Of a stretch of DNA of 64,000 bases, positions 55,064 through 63,744 are shown piece after piece. The DNA comes from Pseudomonas sp. IB20 (GTDB taxonomy: Bacteria > Pseudomonadota > Gammaproteobacteria > Pseudomonadales > Pseudomonadaceae). Where the stretch lies: positions 5,158,951-5,222,950 of the forward strand of contig NZ_CP046103.1 in NCBI RefSeq assembly GCF_009707325.1, given 5' to 3'. How positions within the stretch are numbered: the first letter of the stretch is position 1; every line of letters begins with the position of its first letter. Below the pieces are notes generated by a model. The model was not told where the DNA came from. It did not search any database and was given only the letters and a program-made list of their open reading frames with translations. Both the position numbers and the translations under genes were made by a program.

Positions 55064-55183
55064 GCGCACACCCTAGCGATCCTGTATGACAGAAAGATGA
55101 CAATGCAGTGACGCAAGAAATCCGCCGCGTAGCAGAGCTGGCAGCGGACTAAAAAATTAGGGGTGTAGACGGGTAGTCTGGGG

Positions 55184-55263
55184 GTGGGTATGCCCGCGAT
55201 GGCGTCAATACGGTTTCAACTCTAAACCGCGTCGCCAGCATCGCGGGCAAGCCCGCTCCCACC
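55184..55263. repeat. Inverted REP pair between pstS and pstC
   Basis: A GGGTATGCCCGCGATGGC-type REP (from 55184) faces its complement (55234-55263). It lies just after pstS in the operon, where such hairpins often protect the abundant pstS mRNA. Confidence 0.85.
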
Positions 55264-55296
55264 GAAAAGCATGCGTCTACACCTGGTATTACAGGC

Positions 55297-56283
55297 TTAG
55301 TTGCCTTCTTTCAGACCCAGGTCAGCCAGGGCCTTGGCGGCCACTTTGGCCGGCAGTGGGATGTAGCCGTCTTTGACTACAACTTCCTGGCCCTGTTTGG
55401 ACAGAACCAGCTTCACGAACTCAGCTTCCAGCGGGGCCAGAGGCTTGTTCGGGGCTTTGTTGACGTACACGTAGAGGAAGCGCGACAGCGGGTATTTGCC
55501 GTTCAGGGCGTTTTCTTCGGTGTCTTCGATGAAGTCAGTGCTGCCTTTCTTGGCCAGGGCTACTGTCTTCACGCTAGCGGTTTTGTAGCCAATGCCCGAG
55601 TAACCGATGCCGTTCAGCGAGGAGCTGATCGACTGCACAACCGAAGCCGAGCCTGGTTGTTCGTTCACGTTTGGCTTGTAGTCGCCTTTGCACAGGGCTT
55701 CTTCTTTGAAGTAGCCGTAGGTGCCGGATACCGAGTTACGACCGAACAGCTGAACTGGCTTGTTGGCCAGGTCGCCGGTCACACCCAGGTCGCCCCAGGT
55801 TTTCACGTCGGCTTTAGCACCGCACAGGCGAGTCGAGGAGAAGATCGCGTCGACTTGTTCCATGGTCAGGTGCTGGATCGGGTTGTCCTTGTGCACGAAC
55901 ACGGCCAGGGCATCCACAGCTACCGGGATAGCGGTTGGCTTGTAGCCGTACTTCTGCTCGAAGGCAGCCAGTTCGGTGTCCTTCATCTTGCGGCTCATCG
56001 GGCCCAGGTTAGAGGTGCCTTCAGTCAGCGCAGGTGGAGCAGTGGCGGAGCCGGCAGCCTGAATCTGGATGTTGACGTTCGGGTATTCCTTTTTATAGGA
56101 CTCAGCCCACAGGGTCATCAGGTTAGCCAGAGTGTCGGAACCAACGCTGGACAGGTTGCCCGAGACACCGGTGGTCTTGGTGTAAGCCGGCATTGCCGGG
56201 TCAACACCAGCGGCTACCGCGTTAGCGGTCGCAACGCCAGCAGCGACAAAAGTCATTGCCGCCATCAAACGTTTCAGTTTCAT
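55297..56283 (-). CDS. pstS: PstS, periplasmic phosphate-binding protein
   Basis: PstS captures phosphate for the PstCAB importer. The 328-residue product has a signal peptide (MKLKRLMAAMTFVAAGVATA) and typical binding-site strings (GSDTLANLM, SVSGTYGYFKEE). AGGAG precedes the ATG. It is the first gene of the pst operon and is preceded by a Pho box. Confidence 0.97.
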   Translation of the reverse strand: MKLKRLMAAMTFVAAGVATANAVAAGVDPAMPAYTKTTGVSGNLSSVGSDTLANLMTLWAESYKKEYPNVNIQIQAAGSATAPPALTEGTSNLGPMSRKMKDTELAAFEQKYGYKPTAIPVAVDALAVFVHKDNPIQHLTMEQVDAIFSSTRLCGAKADVKTWGDLGVTGDLANKPVQLFGRNSVSGTYGYFKEEALCKGDYKPNVNEQPGSASVVQSISSSLNGIGYSGIGYKTASVKTVALAKKGSTDFIEDTEENALNGKYPLSRFLYVYVNKAPNKPLAPLEAEFVKLVLSKQGQEVVVKDGYIPLPAKVAAKALADLGLKEGN

Positions 56284-56361
56284 GCCTTGCTCCTAGCAGA
56301 TAGGGATAGTTGGATCGGGGCCAAGTATCGGTAGGCCGTGTGAACACTCTATGTCCGGAAT

Positions 56362-56379
56362 GTGACAATTAGATGAAAG
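56362..56379 (-). promoter_or_regulatory. Pho box of pstS
   Basis: Read on the minus strand, CTTTCAT-CTAA-TTGTCAC is two PhoB half-sites with the 4-bp spacer, 79 bp before the pstS start. A CATAGA-like -10 lies eight bases downstream. It predicts PhoB control of pstSCAB-phoU. Confidence 0.75.
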
Positions 56380-56488
56380 GCCAGTATTCGTGAAAAACCT
56401 GGCAGGAAGGATAAAGATCAATAGAGCTGGGGCTTGCGAGGAGGTTGGAGCGTTTGAAGCGGTGTTTCAGAAATACGCTGTAATCTAT

Positions 56489-56520
56489 GACCATTCCTAC
56501 ACCTCTGTGTAGGAATGGTC
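56489..56520. terminator. 14-bp perfect hairpin beyond the MFS gene
   Basis: GACCATTCCTACAC, loop CTCT, GTGTAGGAATGGTC. It lies 14 bp after the MFS stop and before the pstS promoter, so it would insulate the two. No clean T-run is seen. Confidence 0.7.
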
Positions 56521-56533
56521 TTCAAGCTGCGGG

Positions 56534-57823
56534 TTAGCGTCCGCGCTTCCACAGGTACCCACCCACCAACATCCCCATCACGCACAGCACGGCGACATAG
56601 TAAGCAGGGCCCATCGGGCTTTCCTTCATCAGCAGCGACACTGCCAGCGGCGTCAAACCACCAAACACGGCGTAGGCGACGTTGTAGGAAAACGACAACC
56701 CGCTGAAACGCACCACCGGCGGGAAGGCTTTCACCATCACGTAAGGCACCACGCCGATCACACCAACAAACAGGCCGGTCAGGGTGTACAGCGGGAAGAG
56801 CCAGTTCGGGTGGTCAAGAAGGCTGTGGTACAGCGTCCATGACGTCGCCAATAACAACAGGCAACCGCTGACCAGCACACGGCCCGCGCCAAAGCGGTCG
56901 GCCAGGGCGCCGGAGGCGATGCAGCCCAGGCTCAGGGTGACGATGGCCATGCTGTTGGCTTGCAACGCAACGGTGGGGCTGAAGTGGTAGACGGTTTGCA
57001 GCACGGTTGGCGTCATCAGGATGACCACGACAACACCGGCCGACAGCAACCAGGTCAGCAGCATCGACAGCACGATGGCGCCACGGTGATCGCGCAATAC
57101 CGCACGTAACGGCAGTTCGGCAGCCAGGGTCTTGCGTTGCTGCATCTCGGCGAAAATCGGCGTTTCATGCAGCCAGCGGCGCAGGTACACAGAGAGCAGG
57201 CCGAACACACCACCCAGCAGGAACGGGATACGCCAGGCGTAATCCGACACCTGCTCCGGGCTGTAAAGCGTGTTGATGGCGGTGGCCACCAGCGAGCCCA
57301 GCAGGATGCCCGCGGTCAGGCCGCTGGTCAGGGTGCCGCAGGCGTAGCCGATGTGGCGCGGCGGCACGTGTTCGGAGACGAACACCCAGGCGCCCGGTAC
57401 TTCACCGCCAATCGCCGCGCCCTGAATGACGCGCATCAACAGCAGCAGGATCGGCGCCCACAGGCCGATCTGCGCGTAGGTCGGCAGCAGGCCCATGATC
57501 AGGGTCGGCACGGCCATCATGAAGATGCTCAGGGTGAACATTTTCTTGCGGCCCAGCAGGTCGCCGAAGTGCGCCATGATGATGCCGCCCAGCGGGCGTG
57601 CCAGGTAGCCGGCTGCGAAGATGCCGAAGGTCTGCATCATGCGCAGCCATTCAGGCATGTCGGCGGGGAAGAACAGTTTTCCGACCACGGTGGCGAAAAA
57701 CACGAAGATGATGAAGTCGTAAAACTCCAGCGCCCCGCCCAAAGCAGACAGCGACAGAGTTTTGTAGTCGTTGCGGGTCAGCGGGCGCGACGGTTGCGCG
57801 CTGCTTGCGGGCACGGAGGACAT
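56534..57823 (-). CDS. MFS transporter, metabolite:H+ symporter family
   Basis: The 429-residue inner-membrane protein has 12 predicted helices and the MHS-family signatures GGALEFYDFIIFVFFA, RPLGGIIMAHFGDLLGRKK and GGEVPGAWVFVSEHVP. Relatives take up citrate, proline/betaine, shikimate or dicarboxylates; the substrate cannot be told here. The ATG at 57823 has AAGAGAAG upstream, which rejects the 60-residue extension in the longer frame. Confidence 0.88.
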   Translation of the reverse strand: MSSVPASSAQPSRPLTRNDYKTLSLSALGGALEFYDFIIFVFFATVVGKLFFPADMPEWLRMMQTFGIFAAGYLARPLGGIIMAHFGDLLGRKKMFTLSIFMMAVPTLIMGLLPTYAQIGLWAPILLLLMRVIQGAAIGGEVPGAWVFVSEHVPPRHIGYACGTLTSGLTAGILLGSLVATAINTLYSPEQVSDYAWRIPFLLGGVFGLLSVYLRRWLHETPIFAEMQQRKTLAAELPLRAVLRDHRGAIVLSMLLTWLLSAGVVVVILMTPTVLQTVYHFSPTVALQANSMAIVTLSLGCIASGALADRFGAGRVLVSGCLLLLATSWTLYHSLLDHPNWLFPLYTLTGLFVGVIGVVPYVMVKAFPPVVRFSGLSFSYNVAYAVFGGLTPLAVSLLMKESPMGPAYYVAVLCVMGMLVGGYLWKRGR

Positions 57824-58279
57824 GGCAAGGCTTCTCTTATAGTAATCAGAACGGCAAGCCCGGGACTTGCGGCAGGTTTGGCAAGATAGCAAATCGCTTG
57901 AAAAAGCACAGCGCCTACCGAATAACAGTTCAGAAGGGCGAAATATTCCCCATTCCTGCGCTTTCACCGCAATCAGAAACACAGTTGCGCGAAAAAGCCG
58001 CATAACAGCCGCGATTTGCCGACCAAATGAGTATCGGGAGGTCGTCGCGGCGCCGGCGTCTCGATATACTCGGCCCCTGCAAGCGCAAGACCCGCAGTCT
58101 TGAGAGGCTGCTGTGCCAAAACGTCGTTGGTGCCATCCAGCCGATTTGGCAGAGTTTCCCTTTAGTACGCCTTACGAGAAACGCATCGAGCGGTGTATGT
58201 TGGTGCTGAAACGTTTTTCCAGAAGACGGCTATCCACTTGAACTACCCATGACGCGTCACGGGTCAGAGGCACCCTCGC
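57824..58279. other. Gene-free stretch between MFS and thioesterase genes
   Basis: This 456-bp divergent spacer has no convincing gene. A TATACT hexamer at 58065-58070 on the plus strand could be the -10 of the thioesterase promoter, which would give a leader of about 200 bases. No known RNA fold was recognised. Confidence 0.4.
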
Positions 58280-58684
58280 ATGATCGAACTCGAACAAGAA
58301 GATCCAATTCCGCAAGGCGATCTCGCCCTGCAAATCACCGCGCTGCCGCGTGAAACCAACGGTTTTGGCGATATCTTCGGCGGTTGGCTGGTCTCACAGA
58401 TGGACCTGGCCGGCACGGCCATGGCCAGTAAGGTTGCCGGTGGGCGTGTTGCCACCGTGGCGATAGATCGCATGGCGTTCCTGGTGCCGGTAGCCGTCGG
58501 CGCGCAACTGTCCTTCTATACCCAGGCCTTGGAAATCGGCCGCAGCTCGATCCAGATGATGGTCGAAGTGTGGAGCGACGACCCGTTGTCCAGCGAATGG
58601 CGCAAGGTCACCGAGGCGGTTTTCGTGTTCGTCGCCATCGACGGCAGCGGCCGTACGCGCTCGGTGCCATCGCGCGCGCGTTAA
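58280..58684 (+). CDS. Acyl-CoA thioesterase, YciA-like hotdog fold
   Basis: The 134-residue cytosolic enzyme hydrolyses acyl-CoA esters. It has the hotdog motif ETNGFGDIFGGWLVSQMDLA, with the catalytic-region aspartate and glycines, followed by VAIDRMAFLVPV. Length is typical for YciA. Confidence 0.88.
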   Translation: MIELEQEDPIPQGDLALQITALPRETNGFGDIFGGWLVSQMDLAGTAMASKVAGGRVATVAIDRMAFLVPVAVGAQLSFYTQALEIGRSSIQMMVEVWSDDPLSSEWRKVTEAVFVFVAIDGSGRTRSVPSRAR

Positions 58685-58741
58685 ACATCGCCGGGTTTTG
58701 ACGGTCAATTGCCCCATTGCCTGCCATTTGAGAGCACTGCT

Positions 58742-59641
58742 ATGCCTACGCCCCACGTTGAAACCGTGAAAATCGACGCGCTGGACTGCTGGCGCATCCG
58801 CCACAACGGCGCCGAAGTGATGGTGGCCCAACAAGGCGCGCACATCTTCAGTTACCAGCGCCAGGGCGAGCAGCCGCTGATCTGGCCTAACCCTGAGGCC
58901 GTGTTCAAACAGGGCAAAGGCATTCGTACCGGCGTGCCGGTGTGCTGGCCGTGGTTTGGCGTGTTCGACCGCAACCCGCAGAGCGTCAAGGCGATGCGCC
59001 AGAGCGATCAGCCTGCCGGTGCCCACGGTTTTGTGCGCACGGCACTGTGGGAACTGGCCGGGACCGCGTTTGAAGGCGATGCATTGCGCGTCGACCTGGT
59101 ACTGCCGGTGCCTGCGGGCGGCTTCCCTGCCTGGCCGCATCAGGTCGACCTGAAGCTGAGCCTGCTGCTGGACGAGCAACTGCATATCCGCCTGACCAGC
59201 CACAACCGTGGCACCGACACCGTGACCCTCAGCCAGGCGCTGCACACCTATTTCGCCGTGAGCGATGTGCGCAACGTGCAGGTCGAAGGCCTCGACGGGC
59301 GGGCGTATATCGACACCGCCGATGGCTGGAGCCACAAACAGCAATCCGGCCTGCTGCACTTCAGTGCCGAGACCGACCGTATTTACCTGGATACCCCGGC
59401 GCAGTTGAGCATTGTCGATAAAGACTGGCAGCGCCGCATCCAGCTGACCAGCCAGGGTTCGAACTCGACGGTGGTCTGGAACCCCTGGACCGAACGTGCC
59501 AAGGCCTTTGACGACATGGCCGATGATGGCTGGCAGGGCATGCTGTGCATCGAGACGGCGAATGTGCTGGATGACGTGGTGAGCTTGGCGCCGGGTGAAA
59601 GCCATACGCTTGGCGTGAGCATCGCCGGTATCGCCCTGTAA
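58742..59641 (+). CDS. D-hexose-6-phosphate mutarotase (YeaD-like)
   Basis: The 299-residue aldose-1-epimerase-fold protein interconverts anomers of glucose-6-phosphate or a related sugar phosphate. It contains GVPVCWPWFG, AHGFVRTALWEL (catalytic histidine region), SQALHTYFAVSD and CIETANV (catalytic glutamate). The ATG at 58742 is chosen over an in-frame start 33 bp upstream from the family N-terminus. Confidence 0.88.
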   Translation: MPTPHVETVKIDALDCWRIRHNGAEVMVAQQGAHIFSYQRQGEQPLIWPNPEAVFKQGKGIRTGVPVCWPWFGVFDRNPQSVKAMRQSDQPAGAHGFVRTALWELAGTAFEGDALRVDLVLPVPAGGFPAWPHQVDLKLSLLLDEQLHIRLTSHNRGTDTVTLSQALHTYFAVSDVRNVQVEGLDGRAYIDTADGWSHKQQSGLLHFSAETDRIYLDTPAQLSIVDKDWQRRIQLTSQGSNSTVVWNPWTERAKAFDDMADDGWQGMLCIETANVLDDVVSLAPGESHTLGVSIAGIAL

Positions 59642-59653
59642 ACCCAATCAAAA

Positions 59654-59734
59654 ATGTGAGAGCTGGCTTGTGTGGCAGCCGGGCGCGCGAGCTATCGCAG
59701 GCAAGCCAGCGCCCACACAAGCCTGCCCCCACAT
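59654..59734. repeat. Degenerate REP cluster
   Basis: An altered direct REP (from 59654), a good complementary REP (59691-59717) and a third partial complementary copy (59720-59734) fill the space between two convergent genes. Confidence 0.75.
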
Positions 59735-59751
59735 AGAGGGGTGTTGTGGGC

Positions 59752-60288
59752 TTAGAGATCCGATTCCTTCACCACCCGCACCTTCCCCGCATCCAACGCA
59801 TACGCCGCATCGGCGAGGTCGTTATTGACCTTCTCCACCTTCAAGGTGCCGGTGACCCACAGCGGCGTGTAGATATCATCCAGCTTCAGCCCCTTGGGAT
59901 AACGCACCAGCACCAACTGGTTAGGCGGCGGTGGCGGCACGTGGATGCAGGCACCCGGGTACGGCACGAGGAAGAACAGCGTGCTGCGGCCCTTGGCATC
60001 GGTTTCCAGCGGCACCGGGTAGCCGCCGATACGGATGTTCTTGCCGTTCATGGCGGCCACGGTTTTGGTCGAATACATCACCGCCGGCAAGCCCTTGCTT
60101 TGTTTCAAGCCACCGGTGTCGGTGAACGTGCCTTGGGCTTCGGGCGAGTTGTGGTCGATCTCGGGCATGGCTTCGAGAGCTTTCTGGTCCGACAGCGGCA
60201 TCAGGTCGAGCCAGTCGGTTTCCGGCAGTTCGCCAGCGTGCGCCAGGCCAGAGCCCAGCAAGAGGAGAGTCAACAGAAGACGGCGCAT
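59752..60288 (-). CDS. Secreted DUF3299-type protein
   Basis: The 178-residue product has a signal peptide (RRLLLTLLLLGSGLAHA) and the DUF3299 pattern: ETDWLDLMP, IRIGGYPVPLE, FFLVPYPGACIHVPPPPPNQ and TPLWVTGTL. These periplasmic proteins are linked with metal or lipoprotein export systems in other genomes, but the role is unknown. The ATG at 60288 gives the signal peptide. Confidence 0.82.
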   Translation of the reverse strand: MRRLLLTLLLLGSGLAHAGELPETDWLDLMPLSDQKALEAMPEIDHNSPEAQGTFTDTGGLKQSKGLPAVMYSTKTVAAMNGKNIRIGGYPVPLETDAKGRSTLFFLVPYPGACIHVPPPPPNQLVLVRYPKGLKLDDIYTPLWVTGTLKVEKVNNDLADAAYALDAGKVRVVKESDL

Positions 60289-60365
60289 GGAAAGGCTCGA
60301 CAAATACAGGTGGCGAGCATTCTAGCCCTCTGCGCCTGCGCAGCGCAGAGGGCTTTGTGGCTAAA

Positions 60366-60611
60366 TTATTTTTTTCGCAGCAGACCGTAGATCACCAGCA
60401 GCACGATGGCGCCGATCAGCGCGCCGATGAAGCCTGCGCCCTGGCCCGCCTGGTAGATGCCCAGAGCCTGGCCACCGTAAGTGGCGACCAAGGAACCTGC
60501 GATACCCAGCAGGATGGTCATGATCCAGCCCATGCTGTCGTCGCCAGGCTTAAGGAAACGCGCGAGCAGACCGACGATCAAGCCGATGAAGATGGTTCCG
60601 ATGATACCCAT
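60366..60611 (-). CDS. GlsB/YeaQ/YmgE-family membrane protein
   Basis: The 81-residue product is a small inner-membrane protein with three helices and the family string GLIVGLLARFLKPGDD. Family members are often stress-induced ('transglycosylase-associated'); no enzymatic activity is established. GAGGG precedes the ATG at 60611. Confidence 0.88.
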   Translation of the reverse strand: MGIIGTIFIGLIVGLLARFLKPGDDSMGWIMTILLGIAGSLVATYGGQALGIYQAGQGAGFIGALIGAIVLLVIYGLLRKK

Positions 60612-60717
60612 GGCATTTCCCTCTGATTGAATGTGAGCCATGCCAAAGCCTAGTCAGGCTTTGGCATCCTGCAATCAGAGAGACGACGGTGACCAATGGT
60701 TCCCGACGACCCTTGGC

Positions 60718-61803
60718 TTATTGCTCGGCGATCAGCGCTTCGACCTTGAGGATTTGCGCTTGCAGCGTCGCGCGGTCCTTGCAGCGCAGGTTGGCATGAC
60801 CGACCTTGCGCCCGGCTTTGAAAGCCTTGCCGTAGTGGTGCAGGTGGCAGTCATCGATCGCAATCACACGCTCAACCGGCGGCACAACACCGATGAAGTT
60901 GAGCATGGCGCTCTCGCCGACCTTGGCCGTGGAGCCCAACGGCAACCCCGCCACCGCCCGCAGGTGGTTTTCGAACTGGCTGCACTCGGCGCCTTCGGTG
61001 GTCCAGTGCCCGGAGTTGTGCACGCGCGGGGCGATTTCGTTGGCCTTGAGGCCACCGTCGACTTCAAAGAACTCGAACGCCATCACACCGACGTAATCCA
61101 GCTGCTTGAGCACACGGCTGGAATAGTCTTCGGCCAGGGCTTGCAGTGGGTGGTCGGTGCTGGCCACGGACAGCTTGAGGATGCCGCTATCGTGGGTGTT
61201 GTGCACCAACGGGTAGAAGCGGGTTTCGCCATCACGGGCACGCACGGCGATCAGCGAGACTTCACCGGTGAACGGCACGAAGCCTTCCAGCAGGCAGGCG
61301 ACGCTGCCCAATTCGGCAAAGGTACCGACCACATCGGCGGCGGTGCGCAGGACTTTTTGGCCCTTGCCGTCGTAACCCAAGGTGCGGGTTTTCAGCACAG
61401 CCGGCAGGCCGATGCTGGCAACAGCAGCGTCCAGGTCAGCCTGGGACTGGATGTCGGCGAAGGCCGGGGTCGGAATGCCCAGGTCCTTGAACATGCTCTT
61501 TTCGAACCAGCGGTCGCGAGCGATGCGCAAGGCTTCAGCGCTCGGGTACACCGGTACGAACTGCGACAGGAAGGCCACGGTTTCGGCCGGGACGCTTTCG
61601 AATTCGAAAGTCACCAAGTCGACTTCATCGGCCAGTTGGCGCAGATGGTCCGGGTCGCTGTAGTCAGCACGCAGGTGTTCACCGAGGGCCGCCGCGCAAG
61701 CGTCCGGCGCCGGGTCCAGGAAAGCGAAGTTCATCCCCAACGGGGTTCCCGCCAAAGCCAGCATGCGACCCAGTTGGCCGCCACCGATTACACCGATTTT
61801 CAT
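60718..61803 (-). CDS. purK: PurK, N5-carboxyaminoimidazole ribonucleotide synthase
   Basis: PurK uses ATP and bicarbonate to carboxylate AIR in purine synthesis. The 361-residue ATP-grasp enzyme begins KIGVIGGGQLGRMLALAG and contains KTRTLGYDGKGQ and NEIAPRVHNSGHWT. The ATG at 61803 is used; the frame's first codon is TTG. It follows purE after 12 bp. Confidence 0.96.
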   Translation of the reverse strand: MKIGVIGGGQLGRMLALAGTPLGMNFAFLDPAPDACAAALGEHLRADYSDPDHLRQLADEVDLVTFEFESVPAETVAFLSQFVPVYPSAEALRIARDRWFEKSMFKDLGIPTPAFADIQSQADLDAAVASIGLPAVLKTRTLGYDGKGQKVLRTAADVVGTFAELGSVACLLEGFVPFTGEVSLIAVRARDGETRFYPLVHNTHDSGILKLSVASTDHPLQALAEDYSSRVLKQLDYVGVMAFEFFEVDGGLKANEIAPRVHNSGHWTTEGAECSQFENHLRAVAGLPLGSTAKVGESAMLNFIGVVPPVERVIAIDDCHLHHYGKAFKAGRKVGHANLRCKDRATLQAQILKVEALIAEQ

Positions 61804-61815
61804 CAATCAATAACC

Positions 61816-62307
61816 TCAGGCGATGCGTGGGTCTGGATTGTCCAGGACGCTGTCTGTCTGCTCAGCACGGAATTTTTTCAGCACCGCGTGGAACTGCGGG
61901 TGCTTGGCGCCCAGGATGCTGGCGGACAGCAAAGCCGCGTTGATCGCGCCGGCCTTGCCGATCGCCAAGGTGGCCACTGGAATACCGGCGGGCATCTGCA
62001 CGATGGACAACAGCGAATCCACACCCGAGAGCATCGACGACTGCACCGGCACACCGAGCACCGGCAGGTGGGTCTTGGCCGCACACATGCCTGGCAGGTG
62101 CGCTGCACCGCCGGCACCGGCGATGATCACCTCGATGCCACGGGATTCTGCTTCATCGGCATACTGGAACAGCAAATCCGGGGTGCGGTGGGCAGAGACC
62201 ACTTTCACTTCATACGGAATGCCGAGTTTTTCCAGCATATCGGCGGTGTGGCTAAGGGTGGACCAATCGGACTTGGAGCCCATGATCACGCCAACCAATG
62301 CACTCAT
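61816..62307 (-). CDS. purE: PurE, N5-CAIR mutase
   Basis: PurE shifts the carboxylate of N5-CAIR to give CAIR, the step after PurK. The 163-residue product has the active-site strings GVIMGSKSDW, VSAHRTPD and AGAGGAAHLPGM. It is first in the purEK operon and has a structured leader with an intrinsic terminator. Confidence 0.97.
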   Translation of the reverse strand: MSALVGVIMGSKSDWSTLSHTADMLEKLGIPYEVKVVSAHRTPDLLFQYADEAESRGIEVIIAGAGGAAHLPGMCAAKTHLPVLGVPVQSSMLSGVDSLLSIVQMPAGIPVATLAIGKAGAINAALLSASILGAKHPQFHAVLKKFRAEQTDSVLDNPDPRIA

Positions 62308-62344
62308 CGTCGTGCCTCTTCTCTCTGGGCGCCCGCAGGCGCGT

Positions 62345-62388
62345 CAAAAAACAACAAGCCACGCGGGAAATCCGGCGTGGCTTGTTGT
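62345..62388 (-). terminator. Intrinsic terminator in the purE leader
   Basis: On the minus strand a perfect 14-bp stem (ACAACAAGCCACGC / GCGTGGCTTGTTGT, 62375-62388 with 62351-62364) is followed by six Ts. It points along purE transcription, 38 bp before the purE start. It may be an attenuator or the end of the upstream LysR transcript. Confidence 0.8.
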
Positions 62389-62425
62389 ACGAAATTTGGC
62401 CGGTTGGACCGGCCGAAGGCCGCGC

Positions 62426-62454
62426 AGTATACCGTAATAATTCAGATAAACAGC
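62426..62454 (-). promoter_or_regulatory. Candidate purE promoter
   Basis: On the minus strand TATACT (62426-62431) makes a good -10; the -35 region (62449-62454) is weak. Transcription would start near 62419, upstream of the leader terminator. Confidence 0.4.
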
Positions 62455-62550
62455 CCCTGGAATGACCATCTGTCTAGCCGTGCAAACCGGCGGTTTTATT
62501 GACTTTCAGGTCAGCGAAAACACCGCCGATAAACCATGGGAACGGGATCA

Positions 62551-62640
62551 ATGTGGGAGCTGGCTTGCCTGCGATAGCATCACCTCAATATGCCTGATGT
62601 ACCGAGGTGCGCGCATCGCAGGCAAGCCAGCGCCCACACT
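62551..62640. repeat. Inverted REP pair after the LysR gene
   Basis: A direct REP (62551-62577) and a complementary REP (62611-62640) enclose a short loop. The second copy includes the stop codon region of the LysR gene. Confidence 0.88.
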
Positions 62641-63562
62641 AACCGCGCTCAACGGGAGGACTCTGCGCCGCCCCACCTTCCAACTTGCGCCACAACAACC
62701 GCACGTTCGCCTTACGCACCAACGCGCAGCGATACAGGCGAATCTCCAGCGGCACGTGCCATTGCGGGCCACCGCACACCACCAACTCGCCTCGGGCCAA
62801 CTCTGCCCGCACACTCAGTTGCGGCACCCAGGCGATGCCCAACCCTTCTAGCGCCATGCTCTTGAGGCTGTCGGCCATGGCGGTCTCATAGATAGTGGTA
62901 AACCGCAGGGCGCGCTGACGCAGCAACAGGTTCACCGAGCGCCCGAGAAATGCACCGGCACTGTAGGCCAGCAGCGGCACACTGCCCTCGCCTTCCAGGT
63001 CGAACAATGGCTTGCCCTCGGCATCCGCGGCGCACACCGGGAGCATCTCGGTATTGCCCAAGTGCAGCGACGGGAAGATCTCCGGGTCCATCTGCAAGGC
63101 CGCGTCGGGGTCGTAGAACGCCAGCATCAAATCGCAGCCGCCTTCGCGCAGGGCGTGCACGGCGTCGCCGACGTTGGTGGCGACCAGCCGTGTGGCGATG
63201 TTGAGGCCCTCGTTGCGCAGTTGCGCGATCCAGCGCGGGAAGAAGCCCAGCGCCAGGGAGTGGGCCGCCGCCACTTGCATGACCTCGCCCTGACCGCCTT
63301 CCAAGTGATGCAAATGGCGCAGGACTTCACCGAGCTGTTCGACCACCGTGCGCGCGGTGACCAGGAACAGTTGCCCCGCCGCCGTCAGTTCGACTGGCGT
63401 GCGCGAGCGGTTGACCAAGGTCAGGCCCAGTGCGGCCTCCAGGCTGCGGATACGTCGGCTGAACGCCGGCTGAGTGACAAAGCGCCGCTCCGCCGCCTGG
63501 GAAAAGCTGCGGGTAGCCGCCAAGGCGCTGAAGTCTTCCAGCCATTTGCTCTCAAGGTTCAT
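62639..63562 (-). CDS. LysR-family regulator, HypT-like
   Basis: The 307-residue product has a winged helix (about 5-65: WLEDFSALAATRSFSQAAER, in which the sequence resembles E. coli HypT/YjiE) and an effector domain with VAAAHSLALGFFP and GLGIAWVPQLSV. HypT is activated by hypochlorite through methionine oxidation; whether this protein is must be tested. GGGAGG precedes the ATG at 63562. It diverges from aspA, a likely regulatory neighbour. Confidence 0.85.
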   Translation of the reverse strand: MNLESKWLEDFSALAATRSFSQAAERRFVTQPAFSRRIRSLEAALGLTLVNRSRTPVELTAAGQLFLVTARTVVEQLGEVLRHLHHLEGGQGEVMQVAAAHSLALGFFPRWIAQLRNEGLNIATRLVATNVGDAVHALREGGCDLMLAFYDPDAALQMDPEIFPSLHLGNTEMLPVCAADAEGKPLFDLEGEGSVPLLAYSAGAFLGRSVNLLLRQRALRFTTIYETAMADSLKSMALEGLGIAWVPQLSVRAELARGELVVCGGPQWHVPLEIRLYRCALVRKANVRLLWRKLEGGAAQSPPVERG

Positions 63563-63744
63563 CACTTCCTCCCACGGGTACGCACCATTTTGGCACACAC
63601 GCCCGTCATGATAGCTGGGTCACACCTACATTATGCCGTTTGTGCATAGGCCAGTGTTTAACAGCATTGGCCCAAAAACTCCCACAAGCCTAGCATTCGC
63701 AGCGTTCCGGCCAGTTCCGGGTCCATATCGAGATGATTTCCGTC

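Noticed and set aside
51077..55111. Long plus-strand frames opposite pstA and pstC
   Set aside because: Shadows of the permease genes; rich in His and Gln, no membrane segments or motifs.
58021..58279. Small RNA gene upstream of the thioesterase
   Set aside because: A -10 element is present but no terminator hairpin or known fold was seen before the coding region.
60640..62502. 620-codon plus-strand frame opposite purK/purE
   Set aside because: Shadow of two well-conserved purine genes.
4762..62640. REP copies considered as a CRISPR array
   Set aside because: Copies are inverted pairs scattered over gene gaps, not regularly spaced direct repeats, and no cas gene is present.
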